Under the pieces are notes generated by a model that did no database searches, was not told where the DNA came from, and saw only the letters and a program-made list of their open reading frames with translations. The position numbers and the translations under genes were made by a program. From SIG603 sp964369215 (GTDB taxonomy: Bacteria; Bacillota; Clostridia; Oscillospirales; Acutalibacteraceae), in contig CAYJEZ010000006.1 in NCBI GenBank assembly GCA_964369215.1, forward strand, positions 1-37,870: a stretch of DNA of 37,870 nucleotides. The letters run 5' to 3'. Positions 26,044 to 36,310 of the stretch are shown here, piece after piece. Position 1 is the first letter of the stretch; the number at the start of each line of letters is the position of its first letter.

Positions 26044-27476
26044 TGATGGACTTTTATTTATTGCCCTCTATGCAGTTGAGTGTTTTTTTCATTGTCTCTT
26101 TAGCAGTTTTTTCATTACAGTGTGTTTACATTGCAAAGCGAGTGTTCCGTTATGATAATAAGAGGAACATAGGTTTTGTGGGCGAAGTTTTTATGCTTAT
26201 TTATATAGCTGTTTTAGTTTTAATTCCAGCCTCGGTTTACGGGTATCGCCCACATGGGGTGATTAACAATGTACCTATAGAAAATGCGCTGCTTTGTTTA
26301 GGTTTATTAATAACACTTGCTTTTACATTTTCTATACATGATAAAAAAAGGCAAAGAGTCTCTGCAGTTTTTTGTGCCTTTGTCACTCAGCCTATTTTGG
26401 CTTCGCCTATTCATATTTCCTACCACTTTCTTTGGGTTATAGGAATTATGCTTATACTTTTGCGTGCTTATTTTATTCTTTTTATAGAAAACACACGCCA
26501 AAAAAAAGAGCTCTCCACAGCTTCTATTCAAGACGGTTTGGACAGTTTACCAACAGGAATATTATTTTGTGGAGAAGACGGCTATATTTATCTTGTAAAT
26601 AAAAAAATGCAGTCTATAATGTTAAGGTTTTTTGGTGCAGAGCTAAAAAATGGGAAACATTTGTGGGATAAATTACTTGCTGGTGAGATTAAATTTGGAA
26701 AATACCAAAGTATTGATGAAGATATTTTAATTTGCACCGAGCACGATGCGTGGCATTTTGCAAGAAGAAGTTTTAGAGTTAAACATACTAATTTTATAGA
26801 AATCACTGCAGTAGATGCAACGGAAAGTTATACCGTATTAAGAGAATTAGAGAATGAACGAGACGAGCTAGCAAAAGAAAGTTTAGAAACTGCAAAGCTT
26901 GCAGAAACTATGGAAACAGTGCAAAAAGAGCGTGAATATTTGCGAATTCGATCACAAGTGCATGATGTGCTTGGGCAACAATTAACTGCCATGCAAAGGC
27001 TGAGCCAAAGTGGAAATATAGCTCAGTATAACGAACTTTTAGCACACTCTCATGAGGCGATTGAACAAATTAAAGGACAACACCAAACAAATGCACAACT
27101 GTTTTATGAAGAGATTGTCGATTATTTTAATAAAATTGGATTGGAGATTAGATTGAAGCCTGAATTACCTACAGAAAGTGCCGTTGCTTTTCTTTTGCTT
27201 ACCGCACTTAGAGAGGCATGCACTAACGCTATTCGCCATGCTGGGGCTACCCTTGTTTTAGTTAGTGTTGAGCATGGACCTGAAGGGTATAGAATAGAAA
27301 TTAAAAACAATGGTGATACCCCCAAAAAAGGCATAACTGAGGGTGGAGGACTTTTTGGTATACGAACACGTGTAGAAGATGCTGGTGGGACTCTTAAAGT
27401 AGAAGTCATTCCCGAGTTTTCACTTGTTATTAATGTTTCGTCAGCAAAAATAAAAAAGGAAAATAAAACGCATTAA
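26043..27476 (+). CDS. Sensor histidine kinase with PAS-like and HisKA_3-like domains
   Basis: 477 residues. N-terminal membrane segments (about 10-150, five or six), a PAS-like domain (about 161-265: LPTGILFCGEDGYIYLVNKK), a coiled stretch (265-300), the H-box RSQVHDVLGQQLTAMQRL with His307, then an HATPase domain with N-box REACTNAIRHA (Asn395) and G-box GGGLFGIRTRVEDAGG (434 onward). All catalytic elements are present. The ATG overlaps the stop of the preceding gene by one base (TAATG), so the two are translationally coupled and likely form a hetero-oligomeric sensor. No response regulator follows, which is unusual for this kinase class. Confidence 0.88.
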   Translation: MMDFYLLPSMQLSVFFIVSLAVFSLQCVYIAKRVFRYDNKRNIGFVGEVFMLIYIAVLVLIPASVYGYRPHGVINNVPIENALLCLGLLITLAFTFSIHDKKRQRVSAVFCAFVTQPILASPIHISYHFLWVIGIMLILLRAYFILFIENTRQKKELSTASIQDGLDSLPTGILFCGEDGYIYLVNKKMQSIMLRFFGAELKNGKHLWDKLLAGEIKFGKYQSIDEDILICTEHDAWHFARRSFRVKHTNFIEITAVDATESYTVLRELENERDELAKESLETAKLAETMETVQKEREYLRIRSQVHDVLGQQLTAMQRLSQSGNIAQYNELLAHSHEAIEQIKGQHQTNAQLFYEEIVDYFNKIGLEIRLKPELPTESAVAFLLLTALREACTNAIRHAGATLVLVSVEHGPEGYRIEIKNNGDTPKKGITEGGGLFGIRTRVEDAGGTLKVEVIPEFSLVINVSSAKIKKENKTH

Positions 27477-27780
27477 ATAATATGAGGAGATAGTTCATTT
27501 ATTATATTAGCGGATTCGATTTGGACTTAATTGTTTAACTATAATAAAAATACCAATAATTGCTTGACAAGATAAAATACGGCGATAGCTCTCACTAATA
27601 CTAAGAGAGGTATCGCCGTATTATTAGATTGGGTTGAATTAGATATATAATGGGTGAACTTAAACGATGGTCTATTTTATATAAATTTAGCGACATTTCT
27701 GTCGTGCGCAGAGCTATACAAAACTTATTTTTGTAATTTAAAAATCACGTTTGCACAACCCAAAGGATTAATTCTAACTT
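27477..27780. other. Convergent spacer with stranded ribosome binding site
   Basis: About 300 bases without a gene. It has a strong GAGGAG at 27484-27489 eight bases after the kinase stop but no start codon at a usable distance, then the hairpin at 27576-27622 and a small one near 27691. Nothing else is recognised. Confidence 0.55.
27576..27622. terminator. Long hairpin, likely bidirectional terminator
   Basis: AATACGGCGATA (27576-27587) pairs with TATCGCCGTATT (27611-27622). The stem continues for five more pairs after one mismatch (27589-27593 with 27605-27609), loop 11 nt. T-richness is modest on both sides. Its place between convergent genes supports a terminator. Confidence 0.65.
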
Positions 27781-28362
27781 CTATTTGTAAGAATTTGATT
27801 TGAAGATTTCTCTTAATTTGTTATTTAGTTTTAAATAAATTTCTTTCATTCGTGTCTCTGAAGGAGCTTGTGTGGCTTCTTCTAGAGAGAACCAAGCAAT
27901 ATCGCTGTTTTCATCTTCTTGAATCTGCAAATTCTCATTTTCATCAGCTTCTAATAAATAGGTGCAATTTAGATGCAAATGATCAGAGATGAACTCTCCA
28001 TTTTTAATATGGCTGTTTACATTGCCAATTTCTAAAGAGAAAATGCCGTCATATAATACTTTGAAATTTTTTATTCCTGTTTCTTCTGTAGCTTCTTTTA
28101 AAGCAACATGAAGTAAGTCCGTATCCCCGTCAGCATGTCCACCTGTCCACGCCCAAGAATTATAGATATTATGATGTATCATTAGAACTTTATTTTTTTC
28201 TTTATTCACTATCCAATTAGATGCAGTAAAATGGCACAACTTACAGTTTCTTGTGAATACATCGCTTAGTTGTTCCAATGCATATAGCATTGTTTTTCTA
28301 TCTACTTCTTCTTGTTCGTTATAAGGAATATATGAGAGCAGTTGCTTTTTTAATCTTTCCAT
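27781..28362 (-). CDS. Nudix hydrolase
   Basis: 193 residues, cytoplasmic. The Nudix box spans 75-97 (G-x5-T-x7-KEATEETGI): the usual first Glu is Thr and the Arg is Lys, while the metal-binding EExG core is intact. An N-terminal extension of about 45 residues precedes the fold and holds Cys40, Cys43 and His44 (CKLCH). Members hydrolyse nucleoside diphosphates linked to another group; the exact substrate cannot be read here. The gene has a weak ribosome site and is on the same strand as the large surface-protein gene, 130 bases downstream of it. Confidence 0.87.
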   Translation of the reverse strand: MERLKKQLLSYIPYNEQEEVDRKTMLYALEQLSDVFTRNCKLCHFTASNWIVNKEKNKVLMIHHNIYNSWAWTGGHADGDTDLLHVALKEATEETGIKNFKVLYDGIFSLEIGNVNSHIKNGEFISDHLHLNCTYLLEADENENLQIQEDENSDIAWFSLEEATQAPSETRMKEIYLKLNNKLREIFKSNSYK

Positions 28363-28494
28363 ATTTTATATCCATTCTTTGTATTTGCAAAGCATTTAAG
28401 TTGTTGTGTCCATACTTATTTGTTTTCTAGTTATCAATATGTTGGTGTTTATTCCACTTTAAAAGATTTATAGAAAACTTAAGATATTTTAGAT

Positions 28495-31400
28495 TTATTG
28501 ACCAAAATTTTTAGAATTTCTAATAATAGAAACATCTAAAAAGTTTATTAATCCGTCACCATTTACGTCATAAGCAGAAGTCTGTGCATCAATACTACTG
28601 TTATATAGTTGTGTTATAAATAGCATGTCATCACTGTTTACAATGTCGTCTCCGTTTGCATCTCCTCCTATTAGCTCAATTTTCGAAATTTCAGATAATA
28701 CTTTGTTTTCGCCTTGCGATAAAACAATATCTGAGATAACAGTGTCTTTATGCCCTTGTTGACTTATGGTAATACTATATGTGGCTGCGGATAAATCAGT
28801 AAAGACAAAACTTCTAATAGGCGATTTTAATGTGTAAGAAACATTATTAGTACCGTCTGACAGTACAACTAAAATATCCTTATTTTCATTATAGCTTGTT
28901 ACAGCACCGCTAATTGTGCCTACTGTAGGAGGGGCCTTTACCGTAGCTACGTTTACAGTAACAGTTTTTTGAATATCAGTTCCCTCAAGTAGCAAAGTAA
29001 ATTCTGATATACCAGGTAAGTTGCCTGCAACATTAAGAACAGCTGTACCGTCACTTTGTATAACTACACTTTCAGCTACTTCTGCTATGCCATTTGCGAC
29101 CGACTGAACTAAAAGTGTTTTTCCTGCAACTGCCTGTGCAGGGGCAAGTGTTATAGTTAATGGGCTGTTATCACCTTGATTTACATTTACAACATCACTG
29201 CTAAGCTCAATACTTTCTGGTCTTAAAGTTACTGGTATATCTGTACCTGAGTAAATGTCTTGCATATAAACGCCGGCGTAACTTTTGACATTATTATCAA
29301 TAGTAACTGTCACTATATCATTAACGACTAAATTTGTACTAGGAGTAAATTCTATTTTTGAAGCATAAGAACTACTACCGTCTGCGGTCTCTTCAGTATT
29401 AACTAGTTTTATACTACCAGAAACATTTTCTCCATTTTTAGTAACAGAAATATTAGCTAGTGTTAAATCACTTAACTCCATATATTTAGAGAATTCTATA
29501 ACAATACCATTTTGATAAGCAACTATATTTTGAATGGTGGGTTTTTCATAAGATGTCATAGGTATGTTTACCTCTAATTGAGGAGGAGGAACAGGTAGCC
29601 ATTCACTATAAGTAGTTTCATAACCTTCTAGCTCATATTTTACTTGCCAGTTACCTGTAGGAACATCCCAAGCATATCGACCTAACTCGTTTGTAGTAAG
29701 TGGATTTTGTTGCGCATATTTCTCTGCGTCCCAAAACTTTGCATATGTGGTTACTTGGTCAAATATGTCAACTTCTGTAACTTGCTCATATACTGTTGTT
29801 GTTACGCCAGGTAAACGGTTTGACGGAACAGCCTCGTATACATAACCCGACGGGTCTATAATAGGTGCAATGGTAAACGGATATGAAATATCTGGAACAG
29901 AAGGTGCAGTAGCAGATAACATATCTTCAGGGTCATCCGCTGAGCAGTCTTTATACGCCTCTTTTATTTGTAGCTCTAACAATTTAAGTTGAGCATTATA
30001 CTGTGCATATGTTTTGCTCATAGTGCGCCTTTGAGAGCTGACATCGACCTGTTTATACGCAGCAGCTAAACCACCTGTTACAGCATCATAAATATTCAAT
30101 ACGTCTTCAACAGGCTCAAAAATTTCTTTTGTTACATTTGGAAGTTCATTTTTAAGCTGTTTGTACGCTAAATTACCTATGCCTTTAGTGACTTTTTGTG
30201 TAACTTCCCAAGCAGTGTATTTTCCTGAAAAAGAAAGAATATCGTATACCATTATAACAAAATCTTTTGTCTCAGTCAGTTCGAATTTTTTGTCAACAGC
30301 CCATATAGCGGCATATTTCATCATTTCTTTTATCATATCTTCTTGGTAGTCAAGCACATCGTCCATAACTGGTTGATTTAAATATAGTGACGGATTGTCA
30401 AGCCTTGGAGTACCGTCTTTACACTTTGCATTAGCTAAAGTGTTAATATAATCTCTCATGTCAAGCAGTTTAGTGTTGGTCTCGTCAATAAAATCAATCA
30501 TTGAATAAAGTTCTGTACCAAAGTCAACATAAGGTGCAGCCTCTTTTACAAGGTCTATTGTGTCAGAAACTAAACCTATCCATTTTAAAGGACTTGCCTT
30601 AACTGCTACAGATGATGCCTCTACTCCTTCGTATGATGCTGAAAATTCACTTTCTTCTGTGCTGTAATCTTCCCAAATAGCATTGTATATAGGTGTGTAA
30701 TCATAAATGGTTTGAAAAGCGGTTCCGCTTGTAGTTACTGTAGTGTAAATCTCTAAATTAGTGTTTGGTCTTTCTACTTTTACGTAATGAGTACTGTCAT
30801 ATATAGACTGAACAAAGCCAGCATCTTCAAGGTCTATATTAGAGTAATCAGCATAGTCAAGCACTTTCATCTCCATAGTAGCCAAAATATCGCTACCATA
30901 AACCTCATCATCCCAAAATAGGTCTGCTTTAAAAGAAGTGTCAGTAGTTTCTGTAACAGTGTAACCATATGGATTTGCATTACCATCAGAAGTAATCTTT
31001 TCCATAATTAAGTCTAAATATTCGTTTTCATCATTATACTCTTCTATTGTCTTTTCTGGCTGATAGTTATCATTATAAGACACACCAATAGAGGTAGGAT
31101 TTACCCCAGGTACATATACCGCCCAGCTATTTGTATCTTCCTGATATGTAGCTGTACTTGTAACGTCTTCACCATCCATATCTTTTAGGTGTAATACAAC
31201 ATCAGAAACACTGCCTGTAAATTTAATTTCGTATGTAAATCCTAATAGCGTATTCATAATAGTGTATGAGGTTAAAGGTTTTGAGTAATCGTTGAAATCC
31301 AAACTATACGTTCTTGATTGAGAAGAGAAAGTTATACTCTCAACTACAGAATTACTTGTGTCGTAGTTAACATAGTAATCATTTGATTTGTAAACTTCTT

Positions 31401-34400
31401 TTCCATTTTCTGTTTGAATAAAGTTAATAATATGAACTTCTGAATCATATTTTGAAGCAAGTGTGACATTTGCAGAAAAATCTCCAAATACATTAGAACT
31501 AACCTCGCCAATTAATCGGTTATTATCAAACACTTGCAAAGTAGTGTTAGGAGATATTTTTCCTAACAATTGCAACTCTGTATTATTTACCTTTTTCGGT
31601 ATTGTATAGCTAAAATCTTCAAGCTTTATATTTGTGCTACCAATAGGTTGACGAATAAGGTTGCCATCAAGTGTAAATTCTAACCAAGTATCTACAGTGC
31701 TGCCACTATAGATGTCAACCACTTCTGCACAGTATCTATACAATATATGCTCACTGTCTACTGCAAAAGTTAAGTCGTTATCAATATATGTATGAGGGGT
31801 TTGAGCTCTGTCTGCATATACAGCACCTTCTATTAATTGCATAGAAGCAGGAAGCTCGACAACCAAGCTAACGTTAGAAACTCTATCTTTATATTCATCT
31901 TTAAAAGTAATTTTGCTGCTAAATGTAATTACTTTGCCATGTACAGCAGAGTTCGAACTAGCTCGTGAATATGTGTTGGTAGCATCTGTGTAATAAAACT
32001 TTATATCGTTAAATTGTGGTATTTCGCTAATATTAACTGATGTATTAAAACCTGAACTTATGCTAAATGTATTAGAGATATAGTCGGTGCCCTCTACTAA
32101 ACCAACGCTTGATATATCACTCAAAGATCCTATAGAGTTAAATGCTTCGCTTTTACCCATAGATATTACAGTATAACTACCACTTGCTAAAGGAGCAGTC
32201 TCAGCTATTAAACCCTCATAGTCATAAGTGGCTACATACTCTCCTGTTGAAGTATAAACAATAGCTACCTCTGCAGCATTTTTACTAGTTGAGCCTAAAA
32301 AACGAGCCTTTCCATTTTCGGTTAGCAAAAGTTCAATCTCTGCTTTTTCTCCTACTACTGTAGTGCTTGCACTTGTTTTGTTGTACTGCCCACTACTTTC
32401 AAAAACACTGATGGTAAGCTTATCTCCCGACACTACGCTGCTATCTAGCACAATAATAGACGGATACTGAAACGAAACATTAGTTACTTCGCTTTTTTTT
32501 GTTTCATTATAAATAGTAAAGCTTAAATTATCTGCATTTGTTGCTGTAGAGATAAGTGCGTCTTCTCCGCTGTATATATTGCTTTTATACAAAACATTAA
32601 GTTTAATTGCGACACCGCTTATTTCATTTAATGTTAAGTCGCCAATGCTAGCATTTGACCAATTATCTTTTTCTATTTGCAAATTTACATAATCTGCTTT
32701 AGATAATGAAAGTGTGCCTGGTATATTTTTAGCAGATATTGAGAAATTGCCACTTGCATCAGTAGTTGCCTGTAATACAATATTTTTCTCTCCTACCTTT
32801 TGCATTAAAGTAACATCTACATCTCTTAAAGCAGTATTTTTCTCATTTACAGCACGCCCTGTAATGGTAATATCTTCAATCTCTTGTAAAGTAACAGATA
32901 TTTGATTATTACTACTAGTAACAGTGTGTTTACCCGAAGGCGGCGTAATATATTTTGATGCTAATTCATCATTTAAAACAATCTCATAAGCTATCTGCGT
33001 GCCCAAAGTAAGATTAGACACACTGGCTAAGGAGGATATGTGCTTTACCTCTGAGTCAAGCACCATATAAAAACGAGTGCTTATTTTACCGCTAATGTCA
33101 ACCCCAGTAGCGGTAATGTCGAGCGATACAGTATATGTATCGGTAATATTGGTTATTTCAGCTATATTATCTTGGTCTTTTACTATAGTAGTGCTTACAG
33201 AGCCAAGTATTTCACCGTATGGGTTTATAAGCTCAATTATATATTCATTATCGCTTTTAAGTCCGCCTATTATGTATGTATTTGTATTAGCAGTTTTTAT
33301 GTATAAATGGTTATTAGTGAGTTTTTCTGTTACTTTGAGTGTATTACCACTATAGTCTCCGATTGGAAGATTAACTGTTAACGAATTTGAGTCATGATCA
33401 ATATATTTATATAAGAAATTATTTTCAATTGCGAATGTTTCAGAATAACTACCAGGAAAAACAATTATGGTAAATCCACTAGGCATATTCATAAAAGCAA
33501 AAAGATATATACTGGTTACGCTTTCTGGAATATATAACTCAGTTAGCGCGGTATTACTGAATACATAACTCCCTTGAATTTTCTCTAAATTCGCTGGTAA
33601 TATAATTTTAGTAAGCATTGTACAATAATAAAAAGTTTGAGAATTTAATGTTTTAACACCACTTCCAAATATAACTGTGTGCAGTTTATCACTTCGTGAA
33701 AAAGCATAGTTAGAAACTTCAGTTACGCTATCTGGTATAATTACTTCTTCTAAAGCAGAATTGTAGAATGCATAAGTACCAATTGTTTCAAGTCCTTCTG
33801 GCAGGGTTATATTTGTAAAAAGTGTATCTTTAAAAGCATATGAACTTATAGTTTTAATTGTGCTTGGTAATTCTACAGAGGTAAGTGCGTTTGCCCCTGA
33901 AAACATATATTGGGGGACATTATCAGTAAATGGAAATTGAATATTATAATTTCCGCCAGTAGGTCCTGCTGTTTTTAACAAAGGTGCTCCTGAAAATGTC
34001 TCAGAGTCAAATGTGGTTTCTTCTGAAAGAAAGACTACACTGTCTAACGAAGTACATCCATCAAATGCTGAACTATATACAGTAGTAACAGAACTTGGCA
34101 CAGTAATACTGTTAAGTGATGTACAACCCTTAAACATACTGCTTGAAATTTTTGTAATGCCCTCTGTAAATGTAACACTTTGCAGTGAGGTGCAACCAGA
34201 AAAAAGATTAGCACCAACATTAGTTAGAGCAGGCAATTCTATTGAGGTAAGTAAAGTGCAATTTCTAAATGCATAGGCACCTATAGTAGTTATAGTGTCA
34301 GGTATTGTAATAGACACAAGAGTATTGTTGCCATCAAAAGTACTATTCGGAATAGAAGTTGTCCATCCAAATTCAAAGCCATACCCACCACCTACGGGTC

Positions 34401-35946
34401 CTGCAGTGGTAAAGCCACAATTTACAAAGGCTTCATCATTTATATTTGATACACTACTAGGGATTGATAGGTATTTAAGTGAAGTGCAATTATAGAAGCT
34501 GTTAGACTCTATAGACAACAAAGTTGACGGTAAATTCACTGTATGAAGAGAAGTGCAACCTGAAAAAAAACTGAGCGGTATTTCGGTTACTCCTTCAGGA
34601 ATGGTTATTTCTTTAAGTGATGTTACATTTTCAAATGCCTGATTTCCAAACGTTGGTACACCCTCAAAGGTGATGCTAGCTAAATCGCTGTTAGCGAAAG
34701 CAGAACTTCGAATATTTTCAACACTAGCAGGTATTGCAATGCTGGTTATTCCTGAATTATTAAATGCATTATCGTTAATATCTGTTACACCATTAGGAAT
34801 AGTTATTTGTTTTAACATAGTACAATCTTCAAAAGTATTAGCTTGTATAGTTGTCAAATTAGCAGGTAAAACTATATTTTCAAGTGATGTACAACCACTA
34901 AACATAGAATGTGCAATAGAAGTTATTGAATCATTCATCACAACTGTTTCAAGCCCTGTACAACCATTAAACATACGTGGTAGGTCAGGCATTCCATTTC
35001 CCAAAGTTACCGATTTTAAACCAGTGCAGTTATAGAAAATTAAAGCGCCTACTTTGGTTAAACTGTCAGGCAGAATTACACTTTGTAATGAAACGCTATG
35101 CTGAAATGCATAACTGCCAATATACGCAACAGAGTTACCAAGCTTAATTGTCTCAAGCTGTACACAACTGGCAAAAGCATAACTATCAATACTAGTAACA
35201 CTGTTAGGAATTTCAATAGTAGTAAGTGCATCACAACCTTTAAAAGCTTCATAGCCAATCTCTGTTAATCCATCACCCAAATCAATTGTAGTTAATAAAT
35301 CACAATTTTCAAAAGAACTGATACCTATTGTAGTCACAGTATCAGGTAAAGTTGCACTGGTTAGATTTTTATGATTATAAAAAACGTTATCTTTAATGCT
35401 AACTACATTAACACCATTTATTTGTGAGGGAATGTTTGCTACTGTAATATCTTTATTGGCACTGGCAATCTCGCCTGTAGCAGAGTCAAAATAAACATCA
35501 CCACCAACAATGCCATCAACAGTAATCCAATAAGCTGTTTCGGTAGAGTTTAAAGGTGGGGCCTCGGCTGCATTGTCACTATCATTAGGCTGGTTTTGAT
35601 TTTCAGGTATTTCAGCTACAGATGACGCTGATTCATGCGTTTCTGCAGTCTGTGAAGCCTCATCGTTTTCGGTAATAGGCGACAAAATTTGTTCAGGGTT
35701 CGTCTCCACACTTTTATGGCTCGTTTCACTTGCAGGGTCATTTTCGGCATTGTATACTACAGAATTCTCATCTTGCAAGAAATCTTCTTCTACTACAGAT
35801 GAAATAGGTGTAAGCTGTTCAAAATTTTGATATTGTTGTGCTGAAACCGAAGTTGAAGCAGTTAGAACAGGTGGCACACTTAACACTATGCTTAGAAACA
35901 AGCATATAGCTTTTGATACAAACTTATGTTTTGATAAAAATGACAT
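28495..35946 (-). CDS. Very large secreted BspA-type leucine-rich-repeat protein with C-terminal dockerin
   Basis: About 2483 residues. Signal peptide 1-36 (KAICLFLSIVLSVPP...VSA), an acidic Ser/Glu/Asn-rich linker to about 145, then roughly 25 LRR_5/BspA repeats (about 170-835, pattern IPDSVTSIGxxAFxxCxxLxSI). Next come several Ig-like and carboxypeptidase-regulatory-like beta domains, with one near 1020-1100. A predicted helical region spans about 1780-2000, followed by a domain ending WLPVPPPQLEVNI, an SbsA-like Ig domain (about 2135-2240) and another beta domain. The final 58 residues are a type I dockerin with two calcium loops (DANGDDIVNSDD and DVNGDGLINFLD). It should be exported and docked onto a cohesin-bearing scaffold. 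ATG 35946 is preferred over TTG 35991 because GGGGGAT precedes it and the predicted start of the mRNA is about 35987. Confidence 0.88.
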   Translation of the reverse strand: MSFLSKHKFVSKAICLFLSIVLSVPPVLTASTSVSAQQYQNFEQLTPISSVVEEDFLQDENSVVYNAENDPASETSHKSVETNPEQILSPITENDEASQTAETHESASSVAEIPENQNQPNDSDNAAEAPPLNSTETAYWITVDGIVGGDVYFDSATGEIASANKDITVANIPSQINGVNVVSIKDNVFYNHKNLTSATLPDTVTTIGISSFENCDLLTTIDLGDGLTEIGYEAFKGCDALTTIEIPNSVTSIDSYAFASCVQLETIKLGNSVAYIGSYAFQHSVSLQSVILPDSLTKVGALIFYNCTGLKSVTLGNGMPDLPRMFNGCTGLETVVMNDSITSIAHSMFSGCTSLENIVLPANLTTIQANTFEDCTMLKQITIPNGVTDINDNAFNNSGITSIAIPASVENIRSSAFANSDLASITFEGVPTFGNQAFENVTSLKEITIPEGVTEIPLSFFSGCTSLHTVNLPSTLLSIESNSFYNCTSLKYLSIPSSVSNINDEAFVNCGFTTAGPVGGGYGFEFGWTTSIPNSTFDGNNTLVSITIPDTITTIGAYAFRNCTLLTSIELPALTNVGANLFSGCTSLQSVTFTEGITKISSSMFKGCTSLNSITVPSSVTTVYSSAFDGCTSLDSVVFLSEETTFDSETFSGAPLLKTAGPTGGNYNIQFPFTDNVPQYMFSGANALTSVELPSTIKTISSYAFKDTLFTNITLPEGLETIGTYAFYNSALEEVIIPDSVTEVSNYAFSRSDKLHTVIFGSGVKTLNSQTFYYCTMLTKIILPANLEKIQGSYVFSNTALTELYIPESVTSIYLFAFMNMPSGFTIIVFPGSYSETFAIENNFLYKYIDHDSNSLTVNLPIGDYSGNTLKVTEKLTNNHLYIKTANTNTYIIGGLKSDNEYIIELINPYGEILGSVSTTIVKDQDNIAEITNITDTYTVSLDITATGVDISGKISTRFYMVLDSEVKHISSLASVSNLTLGTQIAYEIVLNDELASKYITPPSGKHTVTSSNNQISVTLQEIEDITITGRAVNEKNTALRDVDVTLMQKVGEKNIVLQATTDASGNFSISAKNIPGTLSLSKADYVNLQIEKDNWSNASIGDLTLNEISGVAIKLNVLYKSNIYSGEDALISTATNADNLSFTIYNETKKSEVTNVSFQYPSIIVLDSSVVSGDKLTISVFESSGQYNKTSASTTVVGEKAEIELLLTENGKARFLGSTSKNAAEVAIVYTSTGEYVATYDYEGLIAETAPLASGSYTVISMGKSEAFNSIGSLSDISSVGLVEGTDYISNTFSISSGFNTSVNISEIPQFNDIKFYYTDATNTYSRASSNSAVHGKVITFSSKITFKDEYKDRVSNVSLVVELPASMQLIEGAVYADRAQTPHTYIDNDLTFAVDSEHILYRYCAEVVDIYSGSTVDTWLEFTLDGNLIRQPIGSTNIKLEDFSYTIPKKVNNTELQLLGKISPNTTLQVFDNNRLIGEVSSNVFGDFSANVTLASKYDSEVHIINFIQTENGKEVYKSNDYYVNYDTSNSVVESITFSSQSRTYSLDFNDYSKPLTSYTIMNTLLGFTYEIKFTGSVSDVVLHLKDMDGEDVTSTATYQEDTNSWAVYVPGVNPTSIGVSYNDNYQPEKTIEEYNDENEYLDLIMEKITSDGNANPYGYTVTETTDTSFKADLFWDDEVYGSDILATMEMKVLDYADYSNIDLEDAGFVQSIYDSTHYVKVERPNTNLEIYTTVTTSGTAFQTIYDYTPIYNAIWEDYSTEESEFSASYEGVEASSVAVKASPLKWIGLVSDTIDLVKEAAPYVDFGTELYSMIDFIDETNTKLLDMRDYINTLANAKCKDGTPRLDNPSLYLNQPVMDDVLDYQEDMIKEMMKYAAIWAVDKKFELTETKDFVIMVYDILSFSGKYTAWEVTQKVTKGIGNLAYKQLKNELPNVTKEIFEPVEDVLNIYDAVTGGLAAAYKQVDVSSQRRTMSKTYAQYNAQLKLLELQIKEAYKDCSADDPEDMLSATAPSVPDISYPFTIAPIIDPSGYVYEAVPSNRLPGVTTTVYEQVTEVDIFDQVTTYAKFWDAEKYAQQNPLTTNELGRYAWDVPTGNWQVKYELEGYETTYSEWLPVPPPQLEVNIPMTSYEKPTIQNIVAYQNGIVIEFSKYMELSDLTLANISVTKNGENVSGSIKLVNTEETADGSSSYASKIEFTPSTNLVVNDIVTVTIDNNVKSYAGVYMQDIYSGTDIPVTLRPESIELSSDVVNVNQGDNSPLTITLAPAQAVAGKTLLVQSVANGIAEVAESVVIQSDGTAVLNVAGNLPGISEFTLLLEGTDIQKTVTVNVATVKAPPTVGTISGAVTSYNENKDILVVLSDGTNNVSYTLKSPIRSFVFTDLSAATYSITISQQGHKDTVISDIVLSQGENKVLSEISKIELIGGDANGDDIVNSDDMLFITQLYNSSIDAQTSAYDVNGDGLINFLDVSIIRNSKNFGQ

Positions 35947-35993
35947 TTTATATCCCCCTATTATTATGAATGTAAATAACACCTCTAGCAATT

Positions 35994-36022
35994 ATTTTAT
36001 CACTTTACCACAGAAAAATCAA
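35994..36022 (-). promoter_or_regulatory. Promoter of the LRR/dockerin gene
   Basis: On the minus strand: TTGATT (36022-36017), 17-base spacer, TAAAAT (35999-35994) with the extended TG one base before it. It fits the ATG at 35946 with a leader of about 40 bases. Confidence 0.65.
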
Positions 36023-36097
36023 TAATTTATATAATTTATTTTTAAAAAATGGGGTAGAGGCTTTGATATATAATATAATGTATAACAGGCAAGTTTA

Positions 36098-36310
36098 TTA
36101 TGTTTTTAAAGCATTTTTTATTTCTTCATAGTACTCGGATAAATTATCTTGCTCGCTAAACCATGCAGAGGAAATTAGTTGATTTGATAAAATAACCTAA
36201 GGAATATCCTTTATCTCATCGTTACAAAGTTTTCTGCATTACGGTATGTAATGGTATCGTCTCACTTAGTAAAAGCTTCGGTACAATAATATCATATTTA
36301 TGCGGTTTTT
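36098..36310 (-). pseudogene. Frame-broken C-terminal remnant of an unrecognised gene
   Basis: On the minus strand a coding-like stretch starts at the edge of the palindromic element (EKPHKYDIIVPKLLLSETIP, then LHTVMQKTL) and meets TAA. The neighbouring frame goes on with CNDEIKDIP, a TAG, and then VILSNQLISSAWFSEQDN and a Lys/Glu-rich end to TAA at 36098-36100. One frameshift and one nonsense codon would explain the pieces. Nothing upstream of the element continues the gene. The family was not recognised. Confidence 0.5.

Noticed and set aside
27122..27409. 95-codon minus-strand ORF in the kinase gene
   Set aside because: Opposite the conserved HATPase region, no ribosome site.
34670..35035. 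Plus-strand ORFs opposite the LRR gene, also at 33077, 34013 and 34295
   Set aside because: They are antisense shadows of the repeated LRR codons, with repeated hydrophobic text and no ribosome sites.
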